Shown: positions 27,674 to 36,348, counted from the first letter of the stretch. The stretch: DNA of 64,000 nucleotides from CAVVST01 sp963750995 (GCA_963750995.1 CAVVST010000002.1:1-64000), one strand, 5' to 3'. Numbers and translations: made by a program. The notes: a model not told the origin generated them from the sequence alone.

Positions 27674-29152
27674 TTACCGCCCGGTTGTCGTCTCGATCAT
27701 ATCCAGCACCGCCGCTGACAGCATCGGGTCGGTCGTTCCGATCGACTGCCCTTGGGAGTAGTGATTGTGTCCCAGGAGCTGGGTGAAGCGCGGCAGCAGG
27801 TCGTGATCGAACGTCAGCGCGTGGACCAGCCGCAGCGCCACACGCTGGAGGTTCGGTGGGTCGAGCTCCGCCGTCGTGATGAGCACCGGCACGTTCGTGC
27901 GGGTCAGGTGCCCCAGCGTCGTCGCCTGGCGCCTCCGCGCCGGGTCGTCGCCGTAATACGCGCTGCTGGCATCGCTCTCGGGATCGAACGTGTAGACGCC
28001 CGACACGAGCACCGCGCCCGCGGGGGCCGGTGCGCCAGGAGACAGCTCGGGCCGGAACACGAAGTCGGCCACGTGCGTTGCGCCGGCCGAGATGCCCATC
28101 ACGAAAATCTTGTTCGGATCGCCGCCGAAGTCCGCCGCTCGATCCCTGACCCACGTGACGGCCGCCCCGACATCCTCGGCACCGGCGGGCCACTTAATCT
28201 CGGGCGCGAGGCGGTAGTTGATTACCACGCCCACCAACCCCAGCGTGCCGAAGAACTCGCCCACGTGCGCGTTGGCCTGCTTGTCGCCCCCCGTGAAGCC
28301 GCCGCCGTGCACAAACACCACGATCGGCACCGGCGTGGGCCACCGCCGCGCCACTCCAGTGTAGACGTCGAGCCGGTGCCGCCGGTGCGGACCGTAGGCC
28401 AGATCCTTTACCACCTTGATCTGGTCCTTGCTGTAGATGCGCGACGCGTTGGCGTAGAGCGCGCGCGTCCGCGCCCCGACGTCGTCACCGAGCTTCGCGC
28501 CGAGCGTTTTGAGTCCGGCTGCTACCTCGGGCGGCATCCCCGCGCGCGCGACGGTCGCCACCGGGAGGGTGCGCTCCACCGGCAGCGCAGGCCGCCACGC
28601 CTGCCGCGGCGCCGCCGCCTCGCTGCACGTCTCCATCGTCAGCGCCGCCGAACGGTTAATCGGGCTCGTCCAGGCATCGGTGCCGGCCGGCTGGCTCTCG
28701 GCCCCCACGGTGAGGCAGAGGTTTGGATGCGATGCCAGGCTCACCCGGTTCCACGCCATGTTCCATCGCTGCAGCGACGAATCGGAGCAGGGCTGCAGGA
28801 AGAGCTCGGCTCCCGCGATCCCCGCGGTGGCCGCGAGGCACCGGTCGTAGCGATTGGCGACGATTCGACCGCTCCGGTCGCGCATCGGCATGAACGACTG
28901 GTCCCACTGATCCTGCGCGGACCGGCCGTACTTGCAGGTATGCATCTGAAGGCGTCCATCGAGGTTGGCGGTGGGGCCGGTGCCGCTGATGTCGATGCAG
29001 TAGCCGCGCGGTTCGTCCAGCGGGTAATACGTGCTAAAAAAGGTGTTCTCCGCATCATCGCCTGAGCCCTGGCGTGCGGACAGAGTTCCCGCTGTCAAGC
29101 CCACCAGCAGCACCAGACATACCGAGAAGACAATGGCTCTTGTCGTCATCAC
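27674..29152 (-). CDS. Exported alpha/beta hydrolase with N-terminal ricin-type lectin region
   Basis: Start 29152 (ATG ATG), 492 residues. Signal peptide (IVFSVCLVLLVGLTAG) then a beta-trefoil-like region with paired cysteines and QxW-like repeats: CIDISGTGPTANLDGRLQMH, QDQWDQSFMP, CLAATAG, LQRWNMAWN, CLTVGAESQP. The C-terminal hydrolase (about 200-490) has VVFVHGGGFTGGD (HGGG oxyanion), GISAGATHV (Ser near 352), an acid in TTAELDPPNL, and His in LLGHNHYSQG, as in BD-FAE/hormone-sensitive-lipase-like carboxylesterases. The lectin part could target it to a polysaccharide. Fusion with a ricin-type region is uncommon for this hydrolase class. First gene of an operon with the esterase at 26915-27670. 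Confidence 0.87.
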   Translation of the reverse strand: MMTTRAIVFSVCLVLLVGLTAGTLSARQGSGDDAENTFFSTYYPLDEPRGYCIDISGTGPTANLDGRLQMHTCKYGRSAQDQWDQSFMPMRDRSGRIVANRYDRCLAATAGIAGAELFLQPCSDSSLQRWNMAWNRVSLASHPNLCLTVGAESQPAGTDAWTSPINRSAALTMETCSEAAAPRQAWRPALPVERTLPVATVARAGMPPEVAAGLKTLGAKLGDDVGARTRALYANASRIYSKDQIKVVKDLAYGPHRRHRLDVYTGVARRWPTPVPIVVFVHGGGFTGGDKQANAHVGEFFGTLGLVGVVINYRLAPEIKWPAGAEDVGAAVTWVRDRAADFGGDPNKIFVMGISAGATHVADFVFRPELSPGAPAPAGAVLVSGVYTFDPESDASSAYYGDDPARRRQATTLGHLTRTNVPVLITTAELDPPNLQRVALRLVHALTFDHDLLPRFTQLLGHNHYSQGQSIGTTDPMLSAAVLDMIETTTGR

Positions 29153-29229
29153 GCGTCTCCCGGAAAAGACGGTTCGCCGCCGTGCGCCAAAGAAGGGAAT
29201 CTATCATGCCGTGGCGATGAAATTCCTGT

Positions 29230-29382
29230 CGAGCGAACTTGCCGCCAACTTCCTCGTCGACCGCCAAAGCCGGGCGAAGATCCGCCTAGACTCGGGGACG
29301 ACACGCGAAGCGCATAGGTGCCGGGCACGTCTGGCACGAAAGTCGGCGTCACCGTTGAGGAGTTCATAGAAGGGCCCGCCAC
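29230..29382 (-). other. Possible scrap of an Ig-like/PKD domain
   Basis: On the minus strand the stretch GPSMNSSTVTPTFVPDVPG followed by TYALRVSS resembles the end of a PKD/Ig-like module from large adhesins. The downstream codons do not continue the fold. The rest of the 29.15-29.75 kb gap holds no supportable gene. Confidence 0.3.
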
Positions 29383-29751
29383 GCTGGGGGCCGGTCGGGA
29401 TTGAACGGGCCAGGCGTTAAGTTAGCGGAGCGCCGTCGGCGTCGGTGCAACCTTTCGCGAATCCGCCGGGCGCGCCAACACAGCCGACTCATCAAGAAAT
29501 TCACGAAGTATGTTTCCGTCCCAAACCTTCAGCCCCCTTCGCCCTACCGTCATTTTCCGCGTGGCAGGGCGAGTGGCAGGGTCGTTCGCGTGGCAGACCG
29601 CGTGGCACTCAAGAATGATAATCAAGCGGCCCGCAGCTCGCTCGGGATTACGGGCTTTCGTGTTTCTGGGATATTGCCCCACACGGCCCGAAATGGCGGG
29701 TTGTCTGTGGGCGTAGTTTCACAGCCCCGACGCCGAGCCTATTATCAAGTC

Positions 29752-29964
29752 ATGGCCACATTGGAATGTCACGCCTGCCAACGTCCGATAGACGAAAGCG
29801 AAGCCAAGTGGGTGAAGCCGTTTGACGACGCACCAACGAGAACAGATGCTGCCGGGAATATCCTAGAGACGTACTCAAGAGCATATTCAGAACCGGTGCC
29901 CGGTGCGGAGCCATACTGTCCCACCTGCCTTCAAGAATTGATGCAAAACGCCACCAGACCTTAG
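29752..29964 (+). CDS. Small zinc-ribbon-like protein
   Basis: ATG 29752, 70 residues. Two Cys pairs, CHAC near residues 6-9 and CPTC near 58-61, are separated by an acidic, Pro-rich linker (SEAKWVKPFDDAPTRTDAAG). This is the spacing of a simple treble-clef/zinc-ribbon knuckle. No family name can be given. It is free-standing, followed by hairpins at 30065-30157. Coding status rests on the paired CxxC motifs and natural composition. Confidence 0.55.
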   Translation: MATLECHACQRPIDESEAKWVKPFDDAPTRTDAAGNILETYSRAYSEPVPGAEPYCPTCLQELMQNATRP

Positions 29965-30064
29965 CCGAGCAGAGGCTGAATCTTTACCAGAATCGCAGAG
30001 CCGCAATCGCCGTCCTGCGGCTCTCGCTCGAACGCGCAGCTTAGCCCCCTGATGGCGGATGGAT

Positions 30065-30157
30065 TGCCGCATTCACGGATTGAATGCGGCACACAACGTC
30101 AGCAACCCACGTCAGAAGCGGCCGCGCTCCAACTCGCCCCCGTCTGACAATGGGGGC
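30065..30157. terminator. Two hairpins in the gap after the small zinc-ribbon gene
   Basis: TGCCGCATTC-acggatt-GAATGCGGCA (30065-30091) is a perfect 10-bp stem. About 45 bases later GCCCCC...GGGGGC (30136-30157) forms a second. Neither has a T-run, so they may be Rho-assisted or bidirectional transcript ends between the convergent neighbours. Confidence 0.45.
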
Positions 30158-30217
30158 AACGTCAGCCCCGCACCAAATCGGGGCGACAGTGCTATGCACT
30201 ACAGGGGGATTGTCCCG

Positions 30218-30658
30218 CTATTCTCGATAGAGTGGCTGACTCCAGTGCCGGCCAATCTCGTTCTCAGGCCAAGGTCCGAAACCGGCACCGGAGGATATTC
30301 GCGACAGGTCGTTACCGCAGGTGGAGGTATACGGGCGGCCCTCCCAGTCACCATAGGTCGCGCCCAATCCGGTTTTGTTTACGTGGCCCAGCCACAACAA
30401 GGCGAACTGTGTGTCTCGTGCAAGCGGCGGCACTCTGACAGGGTTAAACCATTCGCCCCCCACCTGCTTCTGCGCAACCAGAACATTCAACGCCGGGCCG
30501 CCGCCGACATTTCTGAGGACCCAGCCTTCTTCCGTGTATACGAACACCAATATTGGCCGGCGAGCTGCGATAGCGGACCGCCACGAGAACCAGAACGACA
30601 GCGCAAAGGTCAGAATCGAAACGACGATAGCTACTGCTCCTAGCGGGATTTCGGACAC
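30218..30658 (-). CDS. Hypothetical single-span membrane protein
   Basis: GTG 30658 starts VSEIPLGAVAIVVSILTFAL, giving one N-terminal transmembrane helix (about 5-27) ending in the basic WRSAIAARRP. The soluble part is about 120 residues: VYTEEGWVLRNVGGGPALNV, FNPVRVPPLARDTQFALLWL, YTSTCGNDLSRISS. The WVLRNVGGGPALNV pattern is typical of a beta-sandwich found in many small membrane-anchored hypothetical proteins. No enzyme motif is seen. Monocistronic, convergent with the zinc-ribbon gene. Confidence 0.65.
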   Translation of the reverse strand: MSEIPLGAVAIVVSILTFALSFWFSWRSAIAARRPILVFVYTEEGWVLRNVGGGPALNVLVAQKQVGGEWFNPVRVPPLARDTQFALLWLGHVNKTGLGATYGDWEGRPYTSTCGNDLSRISSGAGFGPWPENEIGRHWSQPLYRE

Positions 30659-30751
30659 AATTCGAGGCTACTCCACTTGCGCACTCAGGTGCAGCCGCTG
30701 CAGACAGACTTGACGCGCCAAGTCATGAAGAGCGGCTAGAATCCAAGGGTC

Positions 30752-31453
30752 ATGACTGCATCCCACTGGGTTGGCCTCTTCCTGGTCTCGACGTCCGCCG
30801 TTATTGCTGCACAGGTGCCCCTGACCAAGGAACCGAGGCATCGCGTGACATTCGAGAATGCTCAGATCCGGATCTTCGACGTCAACATCCCGCCAGGTGA
30901 CACAACGCTCGATCATCGTCACGACCGCGACATCGTGACGGTGTCGATGACCGGCGGGACGGAGATCCGTGTCCAGAACACCGGGCAACCGTGGACGATC
31001 CGCGCACCGCGCCCGCTGGGCGATGCGACGGTCGCCGAGTACGCCGGCAAGCCCGGCAGCCACACGGTGGAAAACACCGGCAAGAGTGCCTATCAGGTGT
31101 TCGCCGTCGAGAATCTCAAGGCGAGCGGATGGACCACGACGCCAGCCGCCACTGGTCTTGCTACGAAGCTGATGACCGAGGCTCGCTCGTTCCGAATCTA
31201 CGACGTGCGACTCGCGCAACAGGCGTCGCAGACGTCACATACACACGCGGTGCCGACGGTCGCGGTGCTCGTCGCCGGCAAGGTCATGTCCGATGGTCCC
31301 GACACGCACGCCAAGGCCAATGCGCCCGCGGCCGTCGGGTTGAGGCAGCTGGATCAGCCCGGCCAGTGGCTGCTCATCCCGCAAGGCGACACGCATCACG
31401 TCGTGCGGCTCGGCACGGCCGACGCACGTCTCCTCGAGATCGAAATTCGCTGA
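30752..31453 (+). CDS. Exported bicupin protein
   Basis: ATG 30752, 233 residues. A short signal (VGLFLVSTSAVIAAQ) precedes two cupin repeats. The first has DVNIPPGDTTLDHRHDRDIV with a metal-binding-like HRH, the second DVRLAQQASQTSHTHAVPTV with HTH and LIPQGDTHHVVRLG. A metal site in each half is plausible. Role unknown; secreted bicupins of this kind are frequent in soil Acidobacteria. It may have originated by duplication, as the halves share order and spacing. Confidence 0.82.
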   Translation: MTASHWVGLFLVSTSAVIAAQVPLTKEPRHRVTFENAQIRIFDVNIPPGDTTLDHRHDRDIVTVSMTGGTEIRVQNTGQPWTIRAPRPLGDATVAEYAGKPGSHTVENTGKSAYQVFAVENLKASGWTTTPAATGLATKLMTEARSFRIYDVRLAQQASQTSHTHAVPTVAVLVAGKVMSDGPDTHAKANAPAAVGLRQLDQPGQWLLIPQGDTHHVVRLGTADARLLEIEIR

Positions 31454-31578
31454 ATGCTGATCCGCCCTTGAGGCATAGATCGGTCAGCGACCGGACGCAA
31501 CCATGTTGGACGCTTCGTTTGTGAAGGCGTGAATGAATGAAGGTGCCGGATATAGCTGTCGACCGTCCTCAGTCCACG

Positions 31579-32637
31579 TCAGGCGAAGGATCGCTCCAGC
31601 CGTTCGAGGGCACCGACCCACCAGTTCCACTCCTCCACGGCGCCCGGTAGTCCCTTCTTCATGTTGAGCGCCTTGTTCCACAGCAGCACGGAGGCCCCAC
31701 CGAGGATCGCGGCCTCGTACATCCGGGCCCACAGCGCATCGCCGAGACTGTGGTCCAGGCGGCGCTCGAGCGCGACTCGATAGGCGGCGAATACTTCTTC
31801 CTTCGAGCGCGTCAACCGCGATGCACTGACCGCGACATACCATCCGATATCGAGTGTGGCGCAACCGTCGGCGATCATCGCCCAATCGAACGCCGAGACT
31901 CGTCCGTTCGGCAGGATAGCGAAGTTCGCCACCTTCGCATCGCCATGAATGATCGTGCGCGGGAGCCCATCGGTGATGCGAGCCAGCTCGGCCGGAGGCG
32001 AGGCCATGAGCGTCGAAACCGATCGAGGCAGCTGTTGGTGCGCGAGTGCCCACCCCTCTTTGACCGGACCGAAGAGCCGGTGCGTGCGGCCGAGCGACTC
32101 CTCCTTTTCAATCTCGCCGGGCGCCAGAAAGCCGTACATGAACTCGCCCTTCGCCAGCCACGGCCACGCGCGAGCCTCCCGGTTCCAGAACACCGCGTGC
32201 AGCGCGGCCAGTGCGTCGATGAGCGCATCTTCGTCTGCGCGTGTAATCGGTTCGCGGACCTCGGGAAAGAGGTGGGCTGAGAGGTCGCGCATCAACACGG
32301 CCGATGCATCGACGTCGAACGCATACGCCAGATACGGCGGGTCGAAGGCCTCCCACACGTCGTCGAGCGCCCGGTCGGCGAGGAGTCGGGCTTCCCGAGC
32401 GACTCCGCCCGTGCGCCAGACCGTTACGTCCCGCTCCGGGTGGATGTGCTTGAGAACAAGCGTCCTGCGGCTGCCGTCCGCAAGATCGACCCGGAGCCGT
32501 TCGAACTCGGTGCCGGAAAAGCCCACCGTTGCCATCGATTCCCGTTCGAGCGATCTCACCTCACCAAGGAGATCTCCCAGGAACGCGGGGCTGGCCAATT
32601 CGGCGATACTCGTCGCTTGCGCGAACCGTCGATCCAT
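31579..32637 (-). CDS. Aminoglycoside-phosphotransferase-fold kinase (EcKL/APH-like)
   Basis: ATG 32637 behind GAGG, 352 residues. N-lobe with FSGTEFERLRVDLADGSRRT and LVLKHIHPERD (nucleotide-binding Lys). Catalytic loop TIIHGDAKVANFAIL near 227-241 (Asp base), and the metal-binding Asp in VSAFDWAMIADG near 250. This is the APH/choline-kinase fold (PF01636 or the DUF1679/EcKL relatives). Such chromosomal members phosphorylate unknown small molecules, and antibiotic resistance should not be assumed. Stand-alone gene, convergent with the bicupin. Confidence 0.85.
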   Translation of the reverse strand: MDRRFAQATSIAELASPAFLGDLLGEVRSLERESMATVGFSGTEFERLRVDLADGSRRTLVLKHIHPERDVTVWRTGGVAREARLLADRALDDVWEAFDPPYLAYAFDVDASAVLMRDLSAHLFPEVREPITRADEDALIDALAALHAVFWNREARAWPWLAKGEFMYGFLAPGEIEKEESLGRTHRLFGPVKEGWALAHQQLPRSVSTLMASPPAELARITDGLPRTIIHGDAKVANFAILPNGRVSAFDWAMIADGCATLDIGWYVAVSASRLTRSKEEVFAAYRVALERRLDHSLGDALWARMYEAAILGGASVLLWNKALNMKKGLPGAVEEWNWWVGALERLERSFA

Positions 32638-32784
32638 GTGTGTGCCTCGCCACGAACTTCGATTGTCACCGGCGCGCCCGCGATCATCCGACACGATGAT
32701 GCCTCGAAATGCGCGACACGCGGTGGAACAGGCGTATGCTCATGGGGCACGGGCCAGCAGTTGGTGGCCTCGATGGAGGAGATC

Positions 32785-33375
32785 ATGAAACGCCTAGTGG
32801 TACTCGCTCTTGCTGTGCTTGCCGTATCGGTCAACGTGTTGGCGCAGGGCCGCGGCGCACCCGCGCCACCACCGCCGCTCGAACCGGGCGCGTCGCAGGC
32901 CGAGGTCGACAGGGCGCTGCTTGCCGCGCCTGCGCCGCTGCGGGATCAGGCGACGGTGATCAAGTGGAAGGCGGATAACACCTACGACACCTTGCGGAAG
33001 GGCACGAACCGCCTGGTGTGCTACGACCGCTCGGGCCGTCCACTGCATCCGGCGTTCTCGCTGGAGTGCACCAGCATCGGCAATCTGGAGCGCGCCGCCC
33101 AGAACTTGAAGCTCGAGGCGGTCGGCGACCGCGCCAAGGCCAACGCGCTGCTCGATGCCGCGGAAAAGGACGGCACGCGCGCCAAGCCGGAATTCGGCTC
33201 GGTGTGGTACCACCTGGAAGGGCCCGACCAGGCGAGTGCGCGCACGCATATGACGATCGCGGTGCCGTTCGCCACGCCGCAGTCGCTTGGACTCCCGGAT
33301 AACCCCAGGCAGGGCGGCGTCTGGATCATGAATGCGGGGACGTCAACCGCCCACCTGATGACGCCGGGGGAATGA
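32785..33375 (+). CDS. Exported hypothetical protein (first of a pair)
   Basis: ATG 32785 behind GGAGG, 196 residues. Signal peptide MKRLVVLALAVLAVSVNVLA, then a Pro-rich linker (PAPPPPLEPG). The mature part has APLRDQATVIKWKADNTYDT, TNRLVCYDRSG, FSLECTSIGNLERAAQNL and GVWIMNAGTSTAHLMTPG. The two lone Cys could form a disulfide. No family recognised, though the AxVIKWKxDxTYxTLRxGTN pattern looks like a conserved secreted domain. The next gene starts two bases after its stop, so they are co-transcribed. Confidence 0.78.
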   Translation: MKRLVVLALAVLAVSVNVLAQGRGAPAPPPPLEPGASQAEVDRALLAAPAPLRDQATVIKWKADNTYDTLRKGTNRLVCYDRSGRPLHPAFSLECTSIGNLERAAQNLKLEAVGDRAKANALLDAAEKDGTRAKPEFGSVWYHLEGPDQASARTHMTIAVPFATPQSLGLPDNPRQGGVWIMNAGTSTAHLMTPGE

Positions 33376-33376
33376 C

Positions 33377-33703
33377 ATGGGGCGGCTGATCGTCGTCCTG
33401 GTCGGGCTTGCCTCGCTGTCGGCGAGCCAATCCACGCAGACGTTCACCGGGGTCATCACCGACGACATGTGCGCCGGCGTCGGCCATAGCCAGATGCGAA
33501 TGGGGCCGACGGATGCGGAGTGCGTGACCGCATGCGTCGCCTATCACGACTCCAAGTACGTGCTCGAAGACGGAAAGACAGTCTACGCGCTCAGCGACCA
33601 GCGGACTCCGGCCGCGTTCGCCGCACGGAAGGTGCAGATAGTGGGGACGTTGGACGCCGGGACGCGTACGATAATGGTGGAGTCGATCGCCGCTGCAAAT
33701 TGA
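33377..33703 (+). CDS. Exported DUF5818-like small protein (second of a pair)
   Basis: ATG 33377, immediately after the preceding stop, 108 residues. Signal peptide (LIVVLVGLASLSASQ), then TFTGVITDDMCAGVGHSQM, MGPTDAECVTACV and YVLEDGKTVYALSDQ, with the Cys pattern and the SD-x-Cys type start of the DUF5818 family common in Acidobacteria. The three Cys and His-Met residues (GHSQMRMG) might bind a metal. Function unknown. Confidence 0.8.
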   Translation: MGRLIVVLVGLASLSASQSTQTFTGVITDDMCAGVGHSQMRMGPTDAECVTACVAYHDSKYVLEDGKTVYALSDQRTPAAFAARKVQIVGTLDAGTRTIMVESIAAAN

Positions 33704-33822
33704 TCATGCGGATGCGACGACGTGAGGGGATCGGCCCTCCCGGCGTTGACAGGGCCGATCCCGTGATTCATAGAGAACTCCCGCGCCAGCTGTAACTAAA
33801 GGCCCTCGGCTGTCTTCCAGAT

Positions 33823-34029
33823 TCAGCAGTCGTACACATCCGCTGAACAGCGTCGCGCGGTCCTGCGCGCGACCCCCGAAACGCTCACCGGCGTCAGGGG
33901 GCGACCCACGACGGCCTCGACAGTGGAAACGAGACCGTTCATGCCTGCAGGCAGGAATCGCTCGCCCAGTTCGAGGCACAGGACCCCGAACAGTGCGACC
34001 AGCACGAGAATTCGAATGCGCTTGACCAT
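33823..34029 (-). CDS. Small membrane-anchored peptide after the DUF2092 gene
   Basis: I choose ATG 34029 because GGAGG lies nine bases upstream, rather than the GTG at 34035. 68 residues with an N-terminal hydrophobic segment IRILVLVALFGVLCLELG and a basic, Cys-containing tail. It begins two bases after the stop of the DUF2092 gene, so it is translated from the same message. No family recognised. Short length lowers certainty. Confidence 0.5.
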   Translation of the reverse strand: MVKRIRILVLVALFGVLCLELGERFLPAGMNGLVSTVEAVVGRPLTPVSVSGVARRTARRCSADVYDC

Positions 34030-34031
34030 GG

Positions 34032-34907
34032 TCACAGACCTCCGGTTGTTTTCCTGATCAGAAAATTGCTCGGCAACTCGTCGAAGTCGCGGAGATCGCC
34101 CGCGTTGACCTTCTTGGCGTTTGCAGGAACCTTGAATGTAAAGGGATCTGACACGAGCGTCGCGCCCGTCTTCCAGGTTCTCAGTTCGATGCTGTATTGC
34201 GGCGCTCTGTTCACCTGCGTGCTGGTGACGACGTAGCGGCAGGGATGAGGACTGCTTCCCTGGGCAATCCAGATCTCCCAGTCCACTTCCTTCGTTCTAA
34301 AGGCCAGGTGGTCGCATTCGACGCCGTTGATCACGCCACTTCCCAGGTCCTTGATATCCACGACCTCGGGCATGAGCTGGTTATAAAGATTCGACATCAG
34401 CAAATCTGCCCCTGGCAGGGGCCGATGATATTTCGTCCGCAAATTGTCGACCAACTGATCGATCGTGCCTGCCGCTTCGACTTGAGTGTAGGCATTGGCG
34501 TTCTTGCCGAACATCGTCACCGTTCTTCCATCGAAGACGAACTCGACATCCGCAAATCCGCCCGTGCGGGTTGCGCGTATCTTGTCAGGGCGGTTCACCG
34601 TCATCGTGCCGGAGCTTGCCAATCCGAGCTTCTGGTTCTCCTTGGTCACAACCTCGAGATAGGTGTCGTAGTCGAATGAAAAGGCCTTTTGGCCAGCCAT
34701 GTAGTCAGACGAAGCCTTCAGCAGGCTCTTGGCATTTTCAGCGGTACGCGTGGATGACACGCCGGCCGTTCCGGTTGGCGTCGTCCCGGCGCCTTGTTGA
34801 GCGGCCCGCGTGGCGAATATGTCCGCCGCTCCCGCGGTTGTCGCGAGAGCAAGCAAGATCGTCCATGTCCTTGCGTCTCTCATGATCCTCTTGATTGTGG
34901 ATTGCAT
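34032..34907 (-). CDS. Exported DUF2092 family protein
   Basis: ATG 34907 behind AGGAG, 291 residues. Signal peptide with a basic start and ILLALATTAGAADIFA. The conserved body has LLKASSDYMAGQKAFSFDYD, GTMTVNRPDKIRATRTGGFA, VEFVFDGRTVTMFGKNANAY, and PGADLLMSNLYNQLMPEVVD, as in DUF2092 (PF09865), periplasmic beta-rich proteins related in fold to LolA/LolB-type carriers. DUF2092 genes often neighbour exported or lipoprotein genes. Here it leads a two-gene unit with the small membrane peptide. Confidence 0.85.
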   Translation of the reverse strand: MQSTIKRIMRDARTWTILLALATTAGAADIFATRAAQQGAGTTPTGTAGVSSTRTAENAKSLLKASSDYMAGQKAFSFDYDTYLEVVTKENQKLGLASSGTMTVNRPDKIRATRTGGFADVEFVFDGRTVTMFGKNANAYTQVEAAGTIDQLVDNLRTKYHRPLPGADLLMSNLYNQLMPEVVDIKDLGSGVINGVECDHLAFRTKEVDWEIWIAQGSSPHPCRYVVTSTQVNRAPQYSIELRTWKTGATLVSDPFTFKVPANAKKVNAGDLRDFDELPSNFLIRKTTGGL

Positions 34908-35088
34908 CTGCTCCTCGGTGCTTGACAGGATGCGGATTGATGAACGTGGCGTCGCTTCCCTGCCCCAGCACGATTGGGACCAGTCGCATCGCGCCTTCGA
35001 GTCCGGCCCTATGTGAGCCTTGGACAGATCGCGTCACGAGAGTTTGAGAGGGAGTGTCAAAGCGTCGTGAGTTCCGCCGCGCGCGGGA

Positions 35089-35357
35089 TTGTTGAGGCCC
35101 GACGCCCGGACCTCGTCGAACGCCTTGACGAAGTGGATCCGGCAATTGGCCGCTCAGCTCCGGCAGTATCTCCGGGTGTATTCCGCGGCCGGGTTCGCGT
35201 CATTCGCTCGGCCGCCGGGCTCTCAAAGCTGCGCGTGGGGGAGGTGCTTGTGTGTCAGACCACGTCGGCAGCGTGGACGATGGTGTTCCAGCGCGCGGGG
35301 ACGCTGGTCACCGATGCCGCGAGCGTGCTGTCACACCTGTGTATTCGGCCTCACTGA
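35089..35357 (+). pseudogene. PEP-utilising enzyme mobile-domain fragment
   Basis: An isolated reading of about 85 codons contains GVFRGRVRVIRSAAGLSKLR, VGEVLVCQTTSAAWT and FQRAGTLVTDAASVLSHLCI. These match the swivelling phosphohistidine domain of PEP synthase/PPDK-like enzymes, where the catalytic His follows GG-x-x-SH. Here that place reads ASVLSH-L, and the frame ends a few codons later. Neither the ATP-grasp nor the PEP-binding domain is present. It overlaps the 3' end of the cupin gene on the other strand, so the fragment was probably left by a rearrangement. Confidence 0.6.
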
Positions 35358-35718
35358 CCTGTTCGAACCACTCCGTCGTCGTGTTGATATTCAGGGCGAG
35401 GTGGGTCATCGCGGCCTCTGGTGTCGCTCCGTGCCAGTGGCGTTCACCCGGCGCGATGCGTACAGCACCGCCGGCCGCGACCTCCTGAATCGGTTCGCCT
35501 GCCTTCTGGACGCGGCAACATCCCTCGACGACGAGCAATAGCTGTACGCCCGTATGCGCGTGCCAGGCTGTCCGCGCTGACGGCTGAAATGTCACCCGGT
35601 ACATGTTCGTCGGCGGTTCTTCCGACAATCGTTCGATCTGCGTCACGGTGGCAGGCCCGGTAAAATGCTCCACGTCGGCTGGATGTGGCGGATGGTCATG
35701 TCCATGAAAAACCTTCAT
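35308..35718 (-). CDS. Single-domain cupin protein
   Basis: ATG 35718, 136 residues. Core MYRVTFQPSARTAWHAHTGV, QLLLVVEGCCRVQKAGEP, VRIAPGERHWHGATPEAAM. The HAH, Glu and His of the two cupin motifs are present, so a metal-binding barrel is likely (PF07883, quercetinase-like layout). The last residues TARSRHR overlap the PEP-enzyme scrap on the other strand and look like read-through into foreign sequence, so the natural C-terminus may be slightly altered. Substrate unknown. Confidence 0.85.
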   Translation of the reverse strand: MKVFHGHDHPPHPADVEHFTGPATVTQIERLSEEPPTNMYRVTFQPSARTAWHAHTGVQLLLVVEGCCRVQKAGEPIQEVAAGGAVRIAPGERHWHGATPEAAMTHLALNINTTTEWFEQVSEAEYTGVTARSRHR

Positions 35719-35814
35719 AGAATGTCGATTGTCCCACGCGACGCTTCTGACCGCGCGACCGGACCTGTCGGCCGCTCGGCTCTCAGTGGTCGGAGAGGCC
35801 AGTGCTACGCAGCC

Positions 35815-36348
35815 CTAGTTCGGGCCCATCTGGATCGACACGAGCGCAAACTCGCTACCACCGCCTCGCGGCTTGACGGACACGATGCGGTGGCTCTCCT
35901 CGATGCCGGCCAGGAGCTGGATACCTGACGAGGAGGGCTGCGAACGACACTCGGGGCGGCCGTTCTTGAAGTTCACGTCGCCGCGGCATTCCACGACGTC
36001 GCCGAAAACCTTCATCCGCTCGCGGTAGAAATCGACGATCCGCTCGGGGGATTCGCGGCTCACGTACTCGGCCGCGATCACCCGCAGGCCAAACCACCGT
36101 GTCCCGATGCTGACATTGGCCCGGTCGTAGTCGCCGTCGCTCCGGTCGCGCGAGAGTTGGGCATCGGGATAGACGGGCAGCCCCGTATCCCCTGTGTTCT
36201 CTCCGGTGCGCGCCGCCAACGCCCCCACGGGAGTGGCGATGTCGACCCTGGTGGTCTTGCCATCCTCCTCCTCACGTACGACAACGCAAGCAGATGCCAT
36301 CACCAGGACAGGGAAGATGGCGGCCAACGCGACCGGGCGAATGTGCAT
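35815..36348 (-). CDS. Hypothetical lipoprotein
   Basis: ATG 36348 behind GAGGAGG, 177 residues. The signal ends in VLVMASAC, a lipobox-like Leu/Met-Ala-Ser-Ala-Cys, so it is probably anchored in a membrane. The mature part has GLPVYPDAQLSRDRSDGDYD, RWFGLRVIAAEYVSRESPER and IVDFYRERMKVFGDVVECRG. The VYPxA...Y..S..P.....FYRexM pattern is shared by many acidobacterial and myxobacterial hypothetical lipoproteins. No catalytic motif is seen. Confidence 0.75.
   Translation of the reverse strand: MHIRPVALAAIFPVLVMASACVVVREEEDGKTTRVDIATPVGALAARTGENTGDTGLPVYPDAQLSRDRSDGDYDRANVSIGTRWFGLRVIAAEYVSRESPERIVDFYRERMKVFGDVVECRGDVNFKNGRPECRSQPSSSGIQLLAGIEESHRIVSVKPRGGGSEFALVSIQMGPN

Noticed and set aside
27752..29065. 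437-residue plus-strand frame opposite the lectin-esterase gene
   Set aside because: Composition is Arg/His-rich and shows no motif. The minus strand carries a complete secreted hydrolase.
29340..29420. A tRNA-like sequence ending TTCAATCCCGACC on the minus strand
   Set aside because: Only the T-arm-like piece is present. No acceptor, D or anticodon arms can be paired.
31579..32637. An aminoglycoside resistance gene
   Set aside because: The kinase fold is shared by many non-resistance phosphotransferases, and nothing in the sequence points to a specific antibiotic.
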